This document shows positions 43,610 to 53,161 of a stretch of DNA of 64,000 bases, piece after piece. Numbering within the stretch: the stretch's first letter is position 1; the number at the start of each line of letters is the position of its first letter. A model generated the notes under the pieces. That model did no database searches. It worked only from the letters and a program-made list of their open reading frames with translations, and had not been told where the DNA came from. This DNA comes from Butyricimonas muris (GTDB lineage: Bacteria; Bacteroidota; Bacteroidia; Bacteroidales; Marinifilaceae), in assembly GCF_046365375.1 (NCBI RefSeq), contig NZ_JBKEIT010000009.1, positions 186,001 through 250,000 on the forward strand. Direction: 5' to 3'. The translations under genes and the position numbers were made by a program.

Positions 43610-46498
43610 CTAGCGAGTTACTTTTTTCCATTTCCATTCCAAAAACTGCCCCTCGTAATCCTCGAAATAGAGAAGTCGAAAGGGGTGATACCCCTGTTGC
43701 AGGGCAATACGCCCGAATGCCGACACGGCTGCATGAGAACCGTCATTATCAACCACTTTCCGGTCACCGACGTAAAGTACGCTACCATCGTCAGACTTCA
43801 ACTCGAACTCGTAAACACCCCGTGACGGCACCCGAATCCAGCCTTCCCAAATGTAACCATAGTGGTCCTCACGAGGAGCTTGGTCGATGCGAATCACGGG
43901 CATATAACCGGAATCCGCGGGCTGAATCTTTTCCATATCCTCCACGCCGGTAAATTTACCCTCGTAATAGCGATAGCGAAAACCTTTATTCAGGGCGTGC
44001 GGTCTTTCAGCAGGACGATAGACGGCTTTTACCGCCGGCAATTCCAGCAATCGACTGGGGAGATACCCCTCCTTGAAACCCCGCACACGAAGAATCGCGG
44101 AAGAATCCAAACGAATCGCCTCGTGATACAAGGGAGAAAACGAGGTAGGTTCACTACCGTCCAGCGTGTAATGCAATTCGGCACCGGAGGTCGTACATCC
44201 TATTTCAAAAACAACGGCATCCTCGAAAAGATAAAGGTCTCGCGAAACATAGGGAATGGCAACCTGCTTATCACGAGTCATGGAATAAGGTTGCCCCGAA
44301 CCGTAACCGCCCCATTCCGTACAAGGCTCCGCCGAAAGTTCAAACGACAACTCACCTCCTTGCATCAATTCCTCGTAAGTAATAAAACAACGCTTCATTT
44401 CCCTACCATTCAGACACACCCGGCGGATGTAAGTATTAGAAGCGGGCTCATTAGCCGTAATGACCAATCGTTTGCCATTTGCCAAACAAATCGTCGCCTC
44501 GGGAAACAAAGGGGACGTGAGAATAAACTCGTTGGAACCGGGACACACGGGATAGAACCCCAGACTGCTCATAATGTACCAAGCTGACATCTGCCCACAA
44601 TCCTCGTTACCGCAAATGCCGTCAGGAGTCGGTCGGTACATCTCTTTCAAGATGCGACGTACCATTTCCTGCGTTTTCCAAGGCTGTCCCGCGTAAGTAT
44701 AAAGATACGCCATGTGATGGCTCGGTTCATTGCCATGGGCATACTGACCAATCAATCCGGTAATATCGGGCAAATCGCTCTCGACCGTCGAAGTCCCATG
44801 GAAAAGAGAATCCAAATCCGCGAGAAACATCGCCTCTCCCCCGTAAAGCTGTATCATCCCCCGTACATCATGAGGAACAAAGAAACGATATTGCCAAGCA
44901 TTAGCCTCCGTGTAAGCACGCCCAACCCGGCAAGGGTCAAACGCCGGTTCCCAATTACCGTCCAATCGCTTGGGACGAAAAAAACGACCGAAACCGTCAA
45001 ATACATTCGCGTAATTACCGGCACGGAGAGCGAAACGCCGTGCTGTTTCACTCTCTCCCAATGCCGTAGCCAAACGGGAAATACACCAATCGTCATAAGC
45101 AAATTCCAACAGGCAGGATACGGATTCCCGTCGTAAATCGGAAGGAATAAAACCATAACGGGTATAATAAGCCGCCCCTTTGGCGTTTTTCTCGGCAGAA
45201 AGAGTCATCGCCTCCAACGCTTGGCGGGCATCAAAACCGCGGATACCTTTCAAATAGGCGTCCGCTATCACGGAAACGGCGTGATAACCAATCATCGTAT
45301 TCGTTTCACCCGAGGAAAGCGACCAAATGGGAAGTTCTCCCGTGACATCATAAATATTCAGCATGGAATTGACCATATCGCCGACCAAAGTCGTATCCAG
45401 AAGCGTCATCAAAGGATGCCATGCTCGAAAAGTATCCCACAAAGAAAAAGTAGAATACTGCTTACGGCGACCGTCAACCTTACCCGTCTTCATATCATGA
45501 CGCCGATAGTCACCATTGGCATCACTGACTAAATTAGGCGTGAGAAAACTATGATACAAGGCGGTATAAAAATTAGCACATTCATCCGCCGTGCCCCCCT
45601 TCACCCGTACGCGGGAAAGCACTTGCCGCCAACGTTGTTCCGCTTCCCGGCGGAAATGGTCAAATCCATCTCCCGTGAAATCATGTTCCAGATTATCGCG
45701 AGCATTTTCCTCGCTGACGCACGACAACCCCACGTACATTTCCACGGACTCCTTCGGTAAAAGGCGGAACGTGGCAATAACCTGCAATCTTTCTCCCGTG
45801 ATGGAATCGACAGAATCAACCGTTTTTCCCTCTTTCACCCATCGTAGAGAATGAAACGGACGGGAGAAACGAGCTATAAAATAAATATGCTGATTATCCA
45901 CCCACCCGGAAGTATTACGTCCCCCGCGTATCTCGTTATCACCGGTTCGTTCCATCCGTGCCTCTTTGATTTTATCGTCACTCAACGCGTGCGCCAAATC
46001 CACAACAATCGACACCTCGCCACCCCGCTCGAATGTATAACGATGCACACCCGTGTAAGGGGTTGCGGTCAGTTCCGCTTCTATTCCCTCCGCAGGCAAC
46101 TCCACCCGATAATAACCGGGCATAGCCTCTTCCCGTTCATGAGAAAACGGATGAGGGGGCATCCAGTCGGCAGTCCAGTCAGGCGAAAGCTCTCGGGAAG
46201 AGGGATATACCAGAATATCACCCCAATCGATGCAACCCGTCCCGTTCAAATGCGTGTGCGAAAACCCGAACAGAGTTGAATCACTATAATGATAACCGGA
46301 ACAGGCATCCCAATTCCCTCGCCGCGTATCCGGACTCAACTGCACCATCCCTTGCGGCACCGTTGCCCCCGGATACGTATGCCCGTGGAACCCCGTCCCG
46401 ACAAAAGGATTGACTGCATTAACCGCCGAATCTTTCGGCTCGGAACAAGCCACACACAGCAACAACGCCATGTACGCCGTATTTATTATTTTCATCAT
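43610..46498 (-). CDS. GH92 alpha-mannosidase with chitobiase-like and PA14 domains
   Basis: 962 residues, lipoprotein signal LLLCVACSEPKD. GH92 body at about 25-730: NPFVGTGFHGHTYPGATVPQ at the start, HGNEPSHHMAYLYTYAGQPW and GNEDCGQMSAWYIMSSLGFY near the catalytic centre. Then a chitobiase C-terminal-like segment (ELHYTLDGSEPTSFSPLYHE) and a PA14 domain (YYEGKFTGVEDMEKIQPADS to VLYVGDRKVVDNDG). GH92 enzymes are Ca2+-dependent exo-alpha-mannosidases that act on N-glycans and yeast mannan; some act on mannose-phosphate linkages. The start overlaps the upstream stop by 4 bases (ATGA). Confidence 0.95.
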   Translation of the reverse strand: MMKIINTAYMALLLCVACSEPKDSAVNAVNPFVGTGFHGHTYPGATVPQGMVQLSPDTRRGNWDACSGYHYSDSTLFGFSHTHLNGTGCIDWGDILVYPSSRELSPDWTADWMPPHPFSHEREEAMPGYYRVELPAEGIEAELTATPYTGVHRYTFERGGEVSIVVDLAHALSDDKIKEARMERTGDNEIRGGRNTSGWVDNQHIYFIARFSRPFHSLRWVKEGKTVDSVDSITGERLQVIATFRLLPKESVEMYVGLSCVSEENARDNLEHDFTGDGFDHFRREAEQRWRQVLSRVRVKGGTADECANFYTALYHSFLTPNLVSDANGDYRRHDMKTGKVDGRRKQYSTFSLWDTFRAWHPLMTLLDTTLVGDMVNSMLNIYDVTGELPIWSLSSGETNTMIGYHAVSVIADAYLKGIRGFDARQALEAMTLSAEKNAKGAAYYTRYGFIPSDLRRESVSCLLEFAYDDWCISRLATALGESETARRFALRAGNYANVFDGFGRFFRPKRLDGNWEPAFDPCRVGRAYTEANAWQYRFFVPHDVRGMIQLYGGEAMFLADLDSLFHGTSTVESDLPDITGLIGQYAHGNEPSHHMAYLYTYAGQPWKTQEMVRRILKEMYRPTPDGICGNEDCGQMSAWYIMSSLGFYPVCPGSNEFILTSPLFPEATICLANGKRLVITANEPASNTYIRRVCLNGREMKRCFITYEELMQGGELSFELSAEPCTEWGGYGSGQPYSMTRDKQVAIPYVSRDLYLFEDAVVFEIGCTTSGAELHYTLDGSEPTSFSPLYHEAIRLDSSAILRVRGFKEGYLPSRLLELPAVKAVYRPAERPHALNKGFRYRYYEGKFTGVEDMEKIQPADSGYMPVIRIDQAPREDHYGYIWEGWIRVPSRGVYEFELKSDDGSVLYVGDRKVVDNDGSHAAVSAFGRIALQQGYHPFRLLYFEDYEGQFLEWKWKKVTR

Positions 46499-48162
46499 TC
46501 AAGCAACTTACGTAACATCTTCAAATCATCCGTACCCACCAAATCAACACCTATCTCTAAAAACAATTTCTTCACCGCTTTCCTCTCCGGCTCCCCCCAC
46601 CAACGGAAAAGCTTATTCTCGCCATGAGCCTTATCCAGTATCTCCTTCATCTTCCTGTACTCCTCTTCCGGCATCTTCCCTCTCCCCCGCCAAGTAAAAT
46701 AGCGGGAATAATGATCACTGACCACCGGAATCAACGTAGTCGGCTTCCCGACCCCGAGATCCCAAATCATCCCGTCGAGAAACATAAAGCGACTCTGTTC
46801 TCGCGACAACACACGCGTGGGACGTTTACCGGAGATAAAAAGCAACACGGCTCCTTCCCGGTATTCCCCCTCGTCCAGCGAGCAAAAATATTTCCGGTAA
46901 GATTCCATCTTCTCTTTCAACACTCGATAGAGTTCCTCCGCATCACTTTTAAACTCAACCATCAAGAAAAAAGGGCGATCACTACCGGGATACACCTTTC
47001 CCCCGTTTGCCTCTATCCGTGCCACCAAAGGTTTCAAGTACATATTCTCGAACGTGCGGGCAGCTCGACGAAAAAACGGCTTGCTATGCCCCACGTACAC
47101 GTCCCCGTCTATCAGCCACAAATCCGCCTCCACGCAATTAAAGCGACAGGACAAGGCGTCCTCCAACGGACGGCGGCGCCAATAGTCATTATGCGAAAAC
47201 GCGTTATAGTGAATCTTCTCCCGAGCCTTTACCGGAAGCGTACGATTCAACACCGGCTCCACCGTTTCCAACTCCCCCTCCCCGTTTTTCCAACGGCAGG
47301 AAGCCACCGTCACCCGGTCATCCTTGATGCGCAACACGGCAAAAGAGCCATTGCCATCCTCGTCTTTCCAAGCGTTATTCACCTCGTAAATCGGGTATCC
47401 CCGGTACTCCGGCATCATGGCTATATGCGTATGCCCGGCAAAAAAAGCGGCAACATTATATTTGTCAAGCACGTCGAACAACTCCTCCCGTGCCTCCCGA
47501 GGCCACCATTCGATTGCCCACGAGTCCGTGCCATAGTGCTGAATATAAACAACCGGTTCCCCGTTGGAAGCGTACGTCTGCAAATCCGCTTTCAACCACT
47601 CCAAATTACTCTCGCAATAGGAAGTATCTCCCGCGTACCGTTGCGCGTGCACTAAATGCACATCCCCCGCGTTCCACGAATAACTCCGGCTGGAAGGATG
47701 CCAGTTCAGAATCTCCCCGTTTCGCAAACGAACAACCAAAAGAGAATCCAAATAATTCTTTATCAACTGCAAATGTTCCTCGTTATTGGGTGCGCCATCC
47801 CTCGCCACGTCCAAATCATGATTCCCCAAACCGGGATAAACCGGAAAATGAATCCGCCTTTCCCCCTCCCCGCGTTCATACCGCTGACGGTAAAGGTCAA
47901 TGATTTCCGGACGGGAACGGTCAAATATATCACCGGCTATCACCACGCCGTTCACCCGGCTAATCACCTCCCCGTCGGGCATCACGAAATGTCCCGGCAC
48001 CCGATTCATCGCCACCACGTGATAGTATTGATCCGTCTCGGGCAAAAAATCGAAATGCAAATCAGCCGCGATGATAAAGGTAACATCCCGTTGTCCGCAA
48101 GCAACCTTCCCCGCTCCCGCCCACACGACAAGGATAAAAAACAATGCAATATATTTCACCAT
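46495..48162 (-). CDS. Metallophosphoesterase fused to a PLC/GDPD-like TIM-barrel domain
   Basis: 555 residues, signal peptide to about ACGQ (23). N-terminal calcineurin-like domain (25-280): metal ligands in ADLHFD (33-38), GDIFDRS (78-84), GNHD (113-116), QHYG and GHTH. C-terminal domain (about 310-550) resembles PI-PLC/GDPD proteins: FSHNDYWRRRPLEDAL, CVEADLWLIDGDVYVGHS and FFLMVEFKSD, with the His, Glu-Asp and His positions of that fold kept. Two phosphoester-cleaving domains in one exported protein suggest stepwise diester then monoester hydrolysis. Gap of 4 bases to the alkaline phosphatase gene and a 4-base overlap with GH92. Confidence 0.82.
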   Translation of the reverse strand: MVKYIALFFILVVWAGAGKVACGQRDVTFIIAADLHFDFLPETDQYYHVVAMNRVPGHFVMPDGEVISRVNGVVIAGDIFDRSRPEIIDLYRQRYERGEGERRIHFPVYPGLGNHDLDVARDGAPNNEEHLQLIKNYLDSLLVVRLRNGEILNWHPSSRSYSWNAGDVHLVHAQRYAGDTSYCESNLEWLKADLQTYASNGEPVVYIQHYGTDSWAIEWWPREAREELFDVLDKYNVAAFFAGHTHIAMMPEYRGYPIYEVNNAWKDEDGNGSFAVLRIKDDRVTVASCRWKNGEGELETVEPVLNRTLPVKAREKIHYNAFSHNDYWRRRPLEDALSCRFNCVEADLWLIDGDVYVGHSKPFFRRAARTFENMYLKPLVARIEANGGKVYPGSDRPFFLMVEFKSDAEELYRVLKEKMESYRKYFCSLDEGEYREGAVLLFISGKRPTRVLSREQSRFMFLDGMIWDLGVGKPTTLIPVVSDHYSRYFTWRGRGKMPEEEYRKMKEILDKAHGENKLFRWWGEPERKAVKKLFLEIGVDLVGTDDLKMLRKLLE

Positions 48163-48166
48163 CTCT

Positions 48167-49300
48167 TTATAATTTCAACAGCGATTTAATCTTCTCGAAA
48201 ATATCGGTATTTTCATAAATACCCGTGAACGCTTCCGCCCCGGGACCAAAGGCATAAACCGGAACCATAACACCGCTATGACTACCCGTGGAAAACTTAC
48301 CCACGATCTCACCTCGTTCCAAATCACCGCCCACCAAAGTCAGTCCTCCGGTTTCATGATCGGCAGTCACCACCACCAGCGTATTCCCGTCGGCAGCCGC
48401 CCACTCAAACACCTTACCTATCGTACGGTCGAAATCTAATACCTCCTCCACCAGAGGACGAAGTTGATTGGAATGCCCGTAATCGTCTATCTGCGACGCC
48501 TCCACCATCAGGAAAAAACCTTTTTTGTTACGCGACAAAAGTTCCAAGGCTTTCAAGGTACCCTCCGTCAGCATCTCTTCCCGCTCTGCCGGACGAGGCA
48601 AATCGTGATCCGCCCAAACGGCAAGCACTTTTCCGCTTTCGATAGCGTCCAATTGCTCCTTATTCTCCGGAGTCCGGTACCCCAACGCCCGCATCTCTTC
48701 CATAATATCACGACCATCCTCCCGTTCACAAAAATACCGCTTACCGCCACCAAAAATAAAATCGACACCACACCCCACGTAATCCGCGATAATCGCTTCC
48801 GCCTGCTCCCGGTCACTATTGTGCGCGCAGAAAGCCGCCGGAGTGGCATCATTCAAACGACAGGTAACCACAACCCCCGTGGACTTGTTTTTAGCGGCAG
48901 CCAAATCCGTCAAAGTAGTCAACGGCTTCCCGTCCGGATCAACCCCCACCGAATGGTAGCGAGTCTTATGTCCTGTCGCCAAAGCCGTACCGGATGCCCC
49001 GGAATCGGTAATCAAACGGTCATAACAATAAGTCTTCGCCAACCCCACGCATCGGCAATTCTCAATATTCAACTTTCCCCGGTTGGCAGCCCAAGTGGAA
49101 TACATCGTCATCAGACTCATACCGTCGCCAATCATAAAGACCACGTTCTTCACCTTCCCTTTCGTCGGGGATACAATCTTTTTCACCGGGCTCTCCTTGT
49201 CCCAAGTCACTTTAATTTCACGGTCTTTGCCCTGTCCGGCAACCATTGCCGGACAAATGAGCAAAGCGCACACAAACAACACAAAACACAATCTAATCAT
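48167..49300 (-). CDS. Alkaline phosphatase (PhoA-like)
   Basis: 377 residues, signal peptide 1-22. Motifs: metal Asp in FMIGDGMS (D59), nucleophile S100 in TDSGASGTALATG, EASQIDDYGHSN and TADHETGG for Zn2+/Mg2+ binding. It hydrolyses phosphomonoesters in the periplasm. Its ATG overlaps the upstream stop by one base (TAATG), so translation is coupled to the metallophosphoesterase gene. Confidence 0.95.
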   Translation of the reverse strand: MIRLCFVLFVCALLICPAMVAGQGKDREIKVTWDKESPVKKIVSPTKGKVKNVVFMIGDGMSLMTMYSTWAANRGKLNIENCRCVGLAKTYCYDRLITDSGASGTALATGHKTRYHSVGVDPDGKPLTTLTDLAAAKNKSTGVVVTCRLNDATPAAFCAHNSDREQAEAIIADYVGCGVDFIFGGGKRYFCEREDGRDIMEEMRALGYRTPENKEQLDAIESGKVLAVWADHDLPRPAEREEMLTEGTLKALELLSRNKKGFFLMVEASQIDDYGHSNQLRPLVEEVLDFDRTIGKVFEWAAADGNTLVVVTADHETGGLTLVGGDLERGEIVGKFSTGSHSGVMVPVYAFGPGAEAFTGIYENTDIFEKIKSLLKL

Positions 49301-50274
49301 TACTTCAATTTTTTCAAGTCTTCAAAATCTACCGGATACTTGCATCTGTTTTTCGCCTCCCCGCCTTTCAGCCGGACATACGTTTCAAATTCCCGTTTCC
49401 CTTCCGTCAATTCAATCACCCGCACCCCCGGTTCCAAACACCCGTAGGCATTTTTCCCGGCGGACACACGCCCGTATCCCAACGCTATATCATAATATAC
49501 ACCTATAAAGTCATTTTCATGGTCATGCCCCGCGAACACCCCCATCACCTGCCCCGACTCTTTCAACACAGTAAACAACCCGCTATTCAGCCTCGGGCAA
49601 CAAATTTCTTCCAACCTCACCCCGAACGTCTTCCCGTTCCAAGCATGGTTATATTCCGGCAACGGGATATGCATAAACAGCAGCGACGGACACTCTCGTC
49701 TTGCGCTCTGCTCCCGCAACCAAGCTATCTGTGAAAAATCCACCCACTGGTATCCCCCCACCTCTTTCAACTCGCAATTACTATGCGAATCCAAAAAATA
49801 AAGCACAGCAGCCGTCGCCCGGCTCTGCTTCCCCTCTATCTCCAACACGTAATTCCCGACACCCTTCACGTTCCCCTTGCTCATCAAGCAATTGGGAGCC
49901 TCCTTCACCATCTCGTAAATCTCCTCCCGACTCATTCCCTGCTCGTGATCATGATTCCCGAAAACCATCGTCCACGCCACCCCGCACGTTCTCATTTGCT
50001 CCACCAACCGTCCCCATGTCGCTTGCGGATTCAACTCTGTCACCTGATCCCCCGTAAACACCACCAAGTCCGGTCGCTCCTCCCGTATCACCTCCTCCAA
50101 CAATTCAAAACACACTTCCGACTGCCCTTTCTTCTGGTTAATGTGCATATCAGTCACCTGCACGATCTTAAACCGTCCCTCCCCGTCAAACTTCAAGCGA
50201 GATTGAGCTACCAAACCTCCCGCCCAAAAAAGCAATAACAGCAGGACAGAGAAAATACGACATCCTCTATTCAT
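49300..50274 (-). CDS. Exported metallophosphoesterase
   Basis: 324 residues from the ATG at 50274 (MNRGCRIFSVLLLLLFW), chosen because the signal peptide begins there. Calcineurin-like motifs: VTDMHIN, FTGDQVTE, FGNHDHEQG, MHIPLPEYNH and AGHDHENDF. Its substrate is probably a phosphomonoester or diester. First gene of the phosphatase/GH92 operon, after a hairpin that follows the SusCD unit. Confidence 0.93.
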   Translation of the reverse strand: MNRGCRIFSVLLLLLFWAGGLVAQSRLKFDGEGRFKIVQVTDMHINQKKGQSEVCFELLEEVIREERPDLVVFTGDQVTELNPQATWGRLVEQMRTCGVAWTMVFGNHDHEQGMSREEIYEMVKEAPNCLMSKGNVKGVGNYVLEIEGKQSRATAAVLYFLDSHSNCELKEVGGYQWVDFSQIAWLREQSARRECPSLLFMHIPLPEYNHAWNGKTFGVRLEEICCPRLNSGLFTVLKESGQVMGVFAGHDHENDFIGVYYDIALGYGRVSAGKNAYGCLEPGVRVIELTEGKREFETYVRLKGGEAKNRCKYPVDFEDLKKLK

Positions 50275-50313
50275 AAACTCACAATTCAATAAAATCACAC
50301 ATTACAACATAGT

Positions 50314-50355
50314 AAGAGTAAGGAAGAAACCTTTCTTCGATTTCTTCCTTCTCTT
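50314..50355 (-). terminator. Terminator-like hairpin between the SusCD unit and the phosphatase operon
   Basis: AAGAG(T)AAGGAAGAAA pairs with TTTCTTCCTTCTCTT, a 15-bp stem with one bulge. The coding-strand 3' arm is T-rich but no long T-run follows. Termination may be partial. Confidence 0.6.
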
Positions 50356-50379
50356 AATTCACAACATATCAGCACATTA

Positions 50380-51672
50380 TTAATCTTCTTTTCCTGTAAA
50401 AGCCCATTTGCTCTTCCAAGCCCAACGGAGCGGGCAGTTATCCGTGATAGTACGGATACGTTTCATCTGATCCATAGTAATGTCAGTTCTAAAAGAATAG
50501 GTATCCATGATATTCGTGGAATAAAATAACAATCCATTCTCGGTTACCTTCAAACGATTATTAGCATCATTTCCATTATTGTCATACCACGCTTCCTTAT
50601 AAATATCATAAGGCACAGTGTCCTCGCAATAATCCGATGTTATCCCTTCTTCTCCCGTGTACTCTGTCGGCAACAATCCAAAAAACATTCCCACTTGACC
50701 AAGTTGTCCCCACAATAAATCGTCACCTGTTGAAAACTGCTCGAGATCAAACATCATACCGATATCACTAAGACTCCAATCATCTTTCTCCATCGCTTCA
50801 AATTCCTCCTCGGTTTTCTCCTGCATAGCAGGTATTCCCTCCAAAGGCTCTGTTCCAGCCAATATAAAACGAGGAGGTTGTGCAGATGTCCCCGCCACAG
50901 TTTCTATAATCCAGATATTCAAATACTTTTTATAATCCCATAAAAGTTTTTTAGCTTGATAACCTTTAATCTCGCCTTCAACATTCTGTGAAAAATAGTG
51001 CCAATCCGATCCCATCTCAGGCGCAGACCACCGATTTATCCCTTTCTCCTGCATTTTTGTTCCATCAGGAGCATATTCAGCTAATTGGAAACGAATACGA
51101 GTATCAACACTATTCGGGCCAAAAACGAGTTTACGCTCAAAGCTATTCACCATCGTATTGAAAAACTCGTAAATCAAACTTGCGTCCAACTTCGCACCCC
51201 CGGTTACACTCTCTGTAGTTTGCGCCACGTGAAATACCACGGGATAGGTAATCGTTTCATACTCGTCCGCCGCAAAAGGTTGCCGCAATTTCACGGTAAA
51301 CAAATCGGATTTCATTCCGTCTGCCGTGATATAAAAACTCACTTTCCCTTTTGAAGCATCAGTCGTCTTGTATTCCGGTCCCTCCAATTCAGTTCCATCT
51401 TCCAAGAAATACTTCACCATATCACTGGGAATCCTATCCACCGGTATTCTACCATATACTTTCTCTCCATCTTTCCCCTCTGCTACTTGATAAAGTTTCG
51501 GATCCAATGTCAAAGTGGCGACACCATCAGCAATCAACTGCTCAGCATCTGCACCTAACTCTACTTTTTCAATTTCAACTTTGCTAAAATCGAGCAACTC
51601 ACCCTCTTCCGGTGTACATCCATTAAAAATGCCCAGCGATAAAAGTAAATATAATAAATTCTTTGTCTTCAT
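50380..51672 (-). CDS. M43 (pappalysin-like) zinc-protease-family lipoprotein, active site lost
   Basis: 430 residues, lipoprotein signal LGIFNGCTPEEG (Cys19). The layout matches the zinc-dependent metalloproteinase lipoproteins found beside SusCD: YPVVFHVAQTTESV, RIRFQLAEYAPDG, YLNIWIIETVAG, TSDYCEDTVPYD and the Met-turn NIMD near 388. But where HExxHxxGxxH should be (325-335) the sequence is GQVGMFFGLLP: all three zinc His and the catalytic Glu are replaced while the frame is intact. It is probably a binding protein derived from a protease. Gap of 4 bases to SusD. Confidence 0.78.
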   Translation of the reverse strand: MKTKNLLYLLLSLGIFNGCTPEEGELLDFSKVEIEKVELGADAEQLIADGVATLTLDPKLYQVAEGKDGEKVYGRIPVDRIPSDMVKYFLEDGTELEGPEYKTTDASKGKVSFYITADGMKSDLFTVKLRQPFAADEYETITYPVVFHVAQTTESVTGGAKLDASLIYEFFNTMVNSFERKLVFGPNSVDTRIRFQLAEYAPDGTKMQEKGINRWSAPEMGSDWHYFSQNVEGEIKGYQAKKLLWDYKKYLNIWIIETVAGTSAQPPRFILAGTEPLEGIPAMQEKTEEEFEAMEKDDWSLSDIGMMFDLEQFSTGDDLLWGQLGQVGMFFGLLPTEYTGEEGITSDYCEDTVPYDIYKEAWYDNNGNDANNRLKVTENGLLFYSTNIMDTYSFRTDITMDQMKRIRTITDNCPLRWAWKSKWAFTGKED

Positions 51673-51676
51673 AATG

Positions 51677-53149
51677 TTAATCTTTTAATTGCCAAACCGG
51701 ATTTTGCTTTAATTGCTTGTTATTCTCCAACTCACTTGTAGGAATCGGGAACGTGTAACGATAATCTCCCGCACCATTCAATGTATAGGTCTGTCCCATA
51801 ATTGTACGCTCCGTTTTTACTCCCAAACGTTTCATATCCATCCAATTGTAATCTTCTTCACCTATAAACTCCTTACGACGTTCGCGATAGATATCTTGCA
51901 ACAACCCCTCTTTATCCGAAGGAGTCGTATAAGTTCCTGTATATCTTGCCTCTTTAAAACGCTCCAAGATTGCTTTTGCTTCATCCAACTGATCGGTCAT
52001 TACCAATGCCTCTGCCTGAATTAAGAACGCCTCTGCCAACCGGAATCCGATAAATATATTTCCATAAGTAGCCCCATAAATATTATATTTATTAAAATAC
52101 TTCCTTGATTGAGTACCTACTCCCGGCATACTAACAGATCTTCTTCCAAAAGAATATTCATTCCGAATATCTCCTTCCGAATCAGGAAAATGAGTACTCA
52201 AAAATTCTTCATCAACTAATAAATTTCTATAGAAATAACTATTACTCATAGCAGTACCATCAAATCTTATACGCAAAGCCGCTTCAGTATTCGCTACTGC
52301 ACTATTTTGTGTTTCTGCATCAAATAACCTGGATAAATTATCCGGATTCTTCTCCAATTCCGCACCATCTGTTTCTTTTGAAGCATACAAGATTGCATTT
52401 TTCCAATCATCAGCCTCCGCCGCAGGAGAAAGTGCTTTAAATAGATAAACTTGTGCAAACAAGCGATTTACAACATGAGTATCGTACATCCGGTTAAAAC
52501 TACTCCGCATAGGTGTACGTTCCAAACGAATTTCCGCCTCATGCAAATCACTCAAAATTTGGGCATACACCTTTGTCTGAGGAGCACGGGACAAATCCAC
52601 ATCCTCGAAATCATCATAAGAATTCAAACACAAAGGAATACCCAATTCATTATTGTCATAAGGAGCAAAATACTGAACCAATTTAAAGAAACAGTATGCA
52701 CGCACAACGTAAGCCTCTCCCATTACATAATCCCGCATATCTTCCTCTCCGGCAGCCGTTTTTGCTTCATGAATATATAAATTCATCAAACCGATAGGCC
52801 CATAATACCGTCTCCAAAAACCCTGAGTCCCTTCCGACCTCCAATCTGCTTGTTCCACATCCTCAACCGTCATTCCAGCATCATCTGCTGCTAAAAGATA
52901 CAAATCAACCTCACTTGCATAAGAAACCATGGGAATATCTTCTCTGAAACGACTGAAAGGATTACGCACCATCTTAGTATGTCCATCCCCCTCAGCAGGC
53001 ATACCATACAAAAAACTGGATAACGCCTGCTTGATACTTTGCAAGTCCTCCATCGAAATCACGTTCTTAGGAGTTACATTCAAAAACTCTTTACAAGAGG
53101 TAACTCCTAAAACCAATAAAAAGCTAATTAAATATATAAACTTTCTCAT
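51677..53149 (-). CDS. RagB/SusD family outer-membrane lipoprotein (locus 3)
   Basis: 490 residues, lipoprotein start LLVLGVTSCKEFLNVTPKNV. SusD helices in YVMGEAYVVRAYCFFKLVQY, FRLAEAFLIQAEALV and the tail YRERRKEFIGEEDYNWMDMK, ending QNPVWQLKD. Gap of 12 bases to SusC and 4 to the M43-like gene. Confidence 0.95.
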   Translation of the reverse strand: MRKFIYLISFLLVLGVTSCKEFLNVTPKNVISMEDLQSIKQALSSFLYGMPAEGDGHTKMVRNPFSRFREDIPMVSYASEVDLYLLAADDAGMTVEDVEQADWRSEGTQGFWRRYYGPIGLMNLYIHEAKTAAGEEDMRDYVMGEAYVVRAYCFFKLVQYFAPYDNNELGIPLCLNSYDDFEDVDLSRAPQTKVYAQILSDLHEAEIRLERTPMRSSFNRMYDTHVVNRLFAQVYLFKALSPAAEADDWKNAILYASKETDGAELEKNPDNLSRLFDAETQNSAVANTEAALRIRFDGTAMSNSYFYRNLLVDEEFLSTHFPDSEGDIRNEYSFGRRSVSMPGVGTQSRKYFNKYNIYGATYGNIFIGFRLAEAFLIQAEALVMTDQLDEAKAILERFKEARYTGTYTTPSDKEGLLQDIYRERRKEFIGEEDYNWMDMKRLGVKTERTIMGQTYTLNGAGDYRYTFPIPTSELENNKQLKQNPVWQLKD

Positions 53150-53161
53150 AACATCCGTCTT

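Noticed and set aside
46624..47655. Long antisense frame opposite the phosphoesterase fusion
   Set aside because: The composition is rich in His, Arg and Pro as expected from an antisense shadow of a GC-richer gene. The minus-strand gene has clear catalytic motifs.
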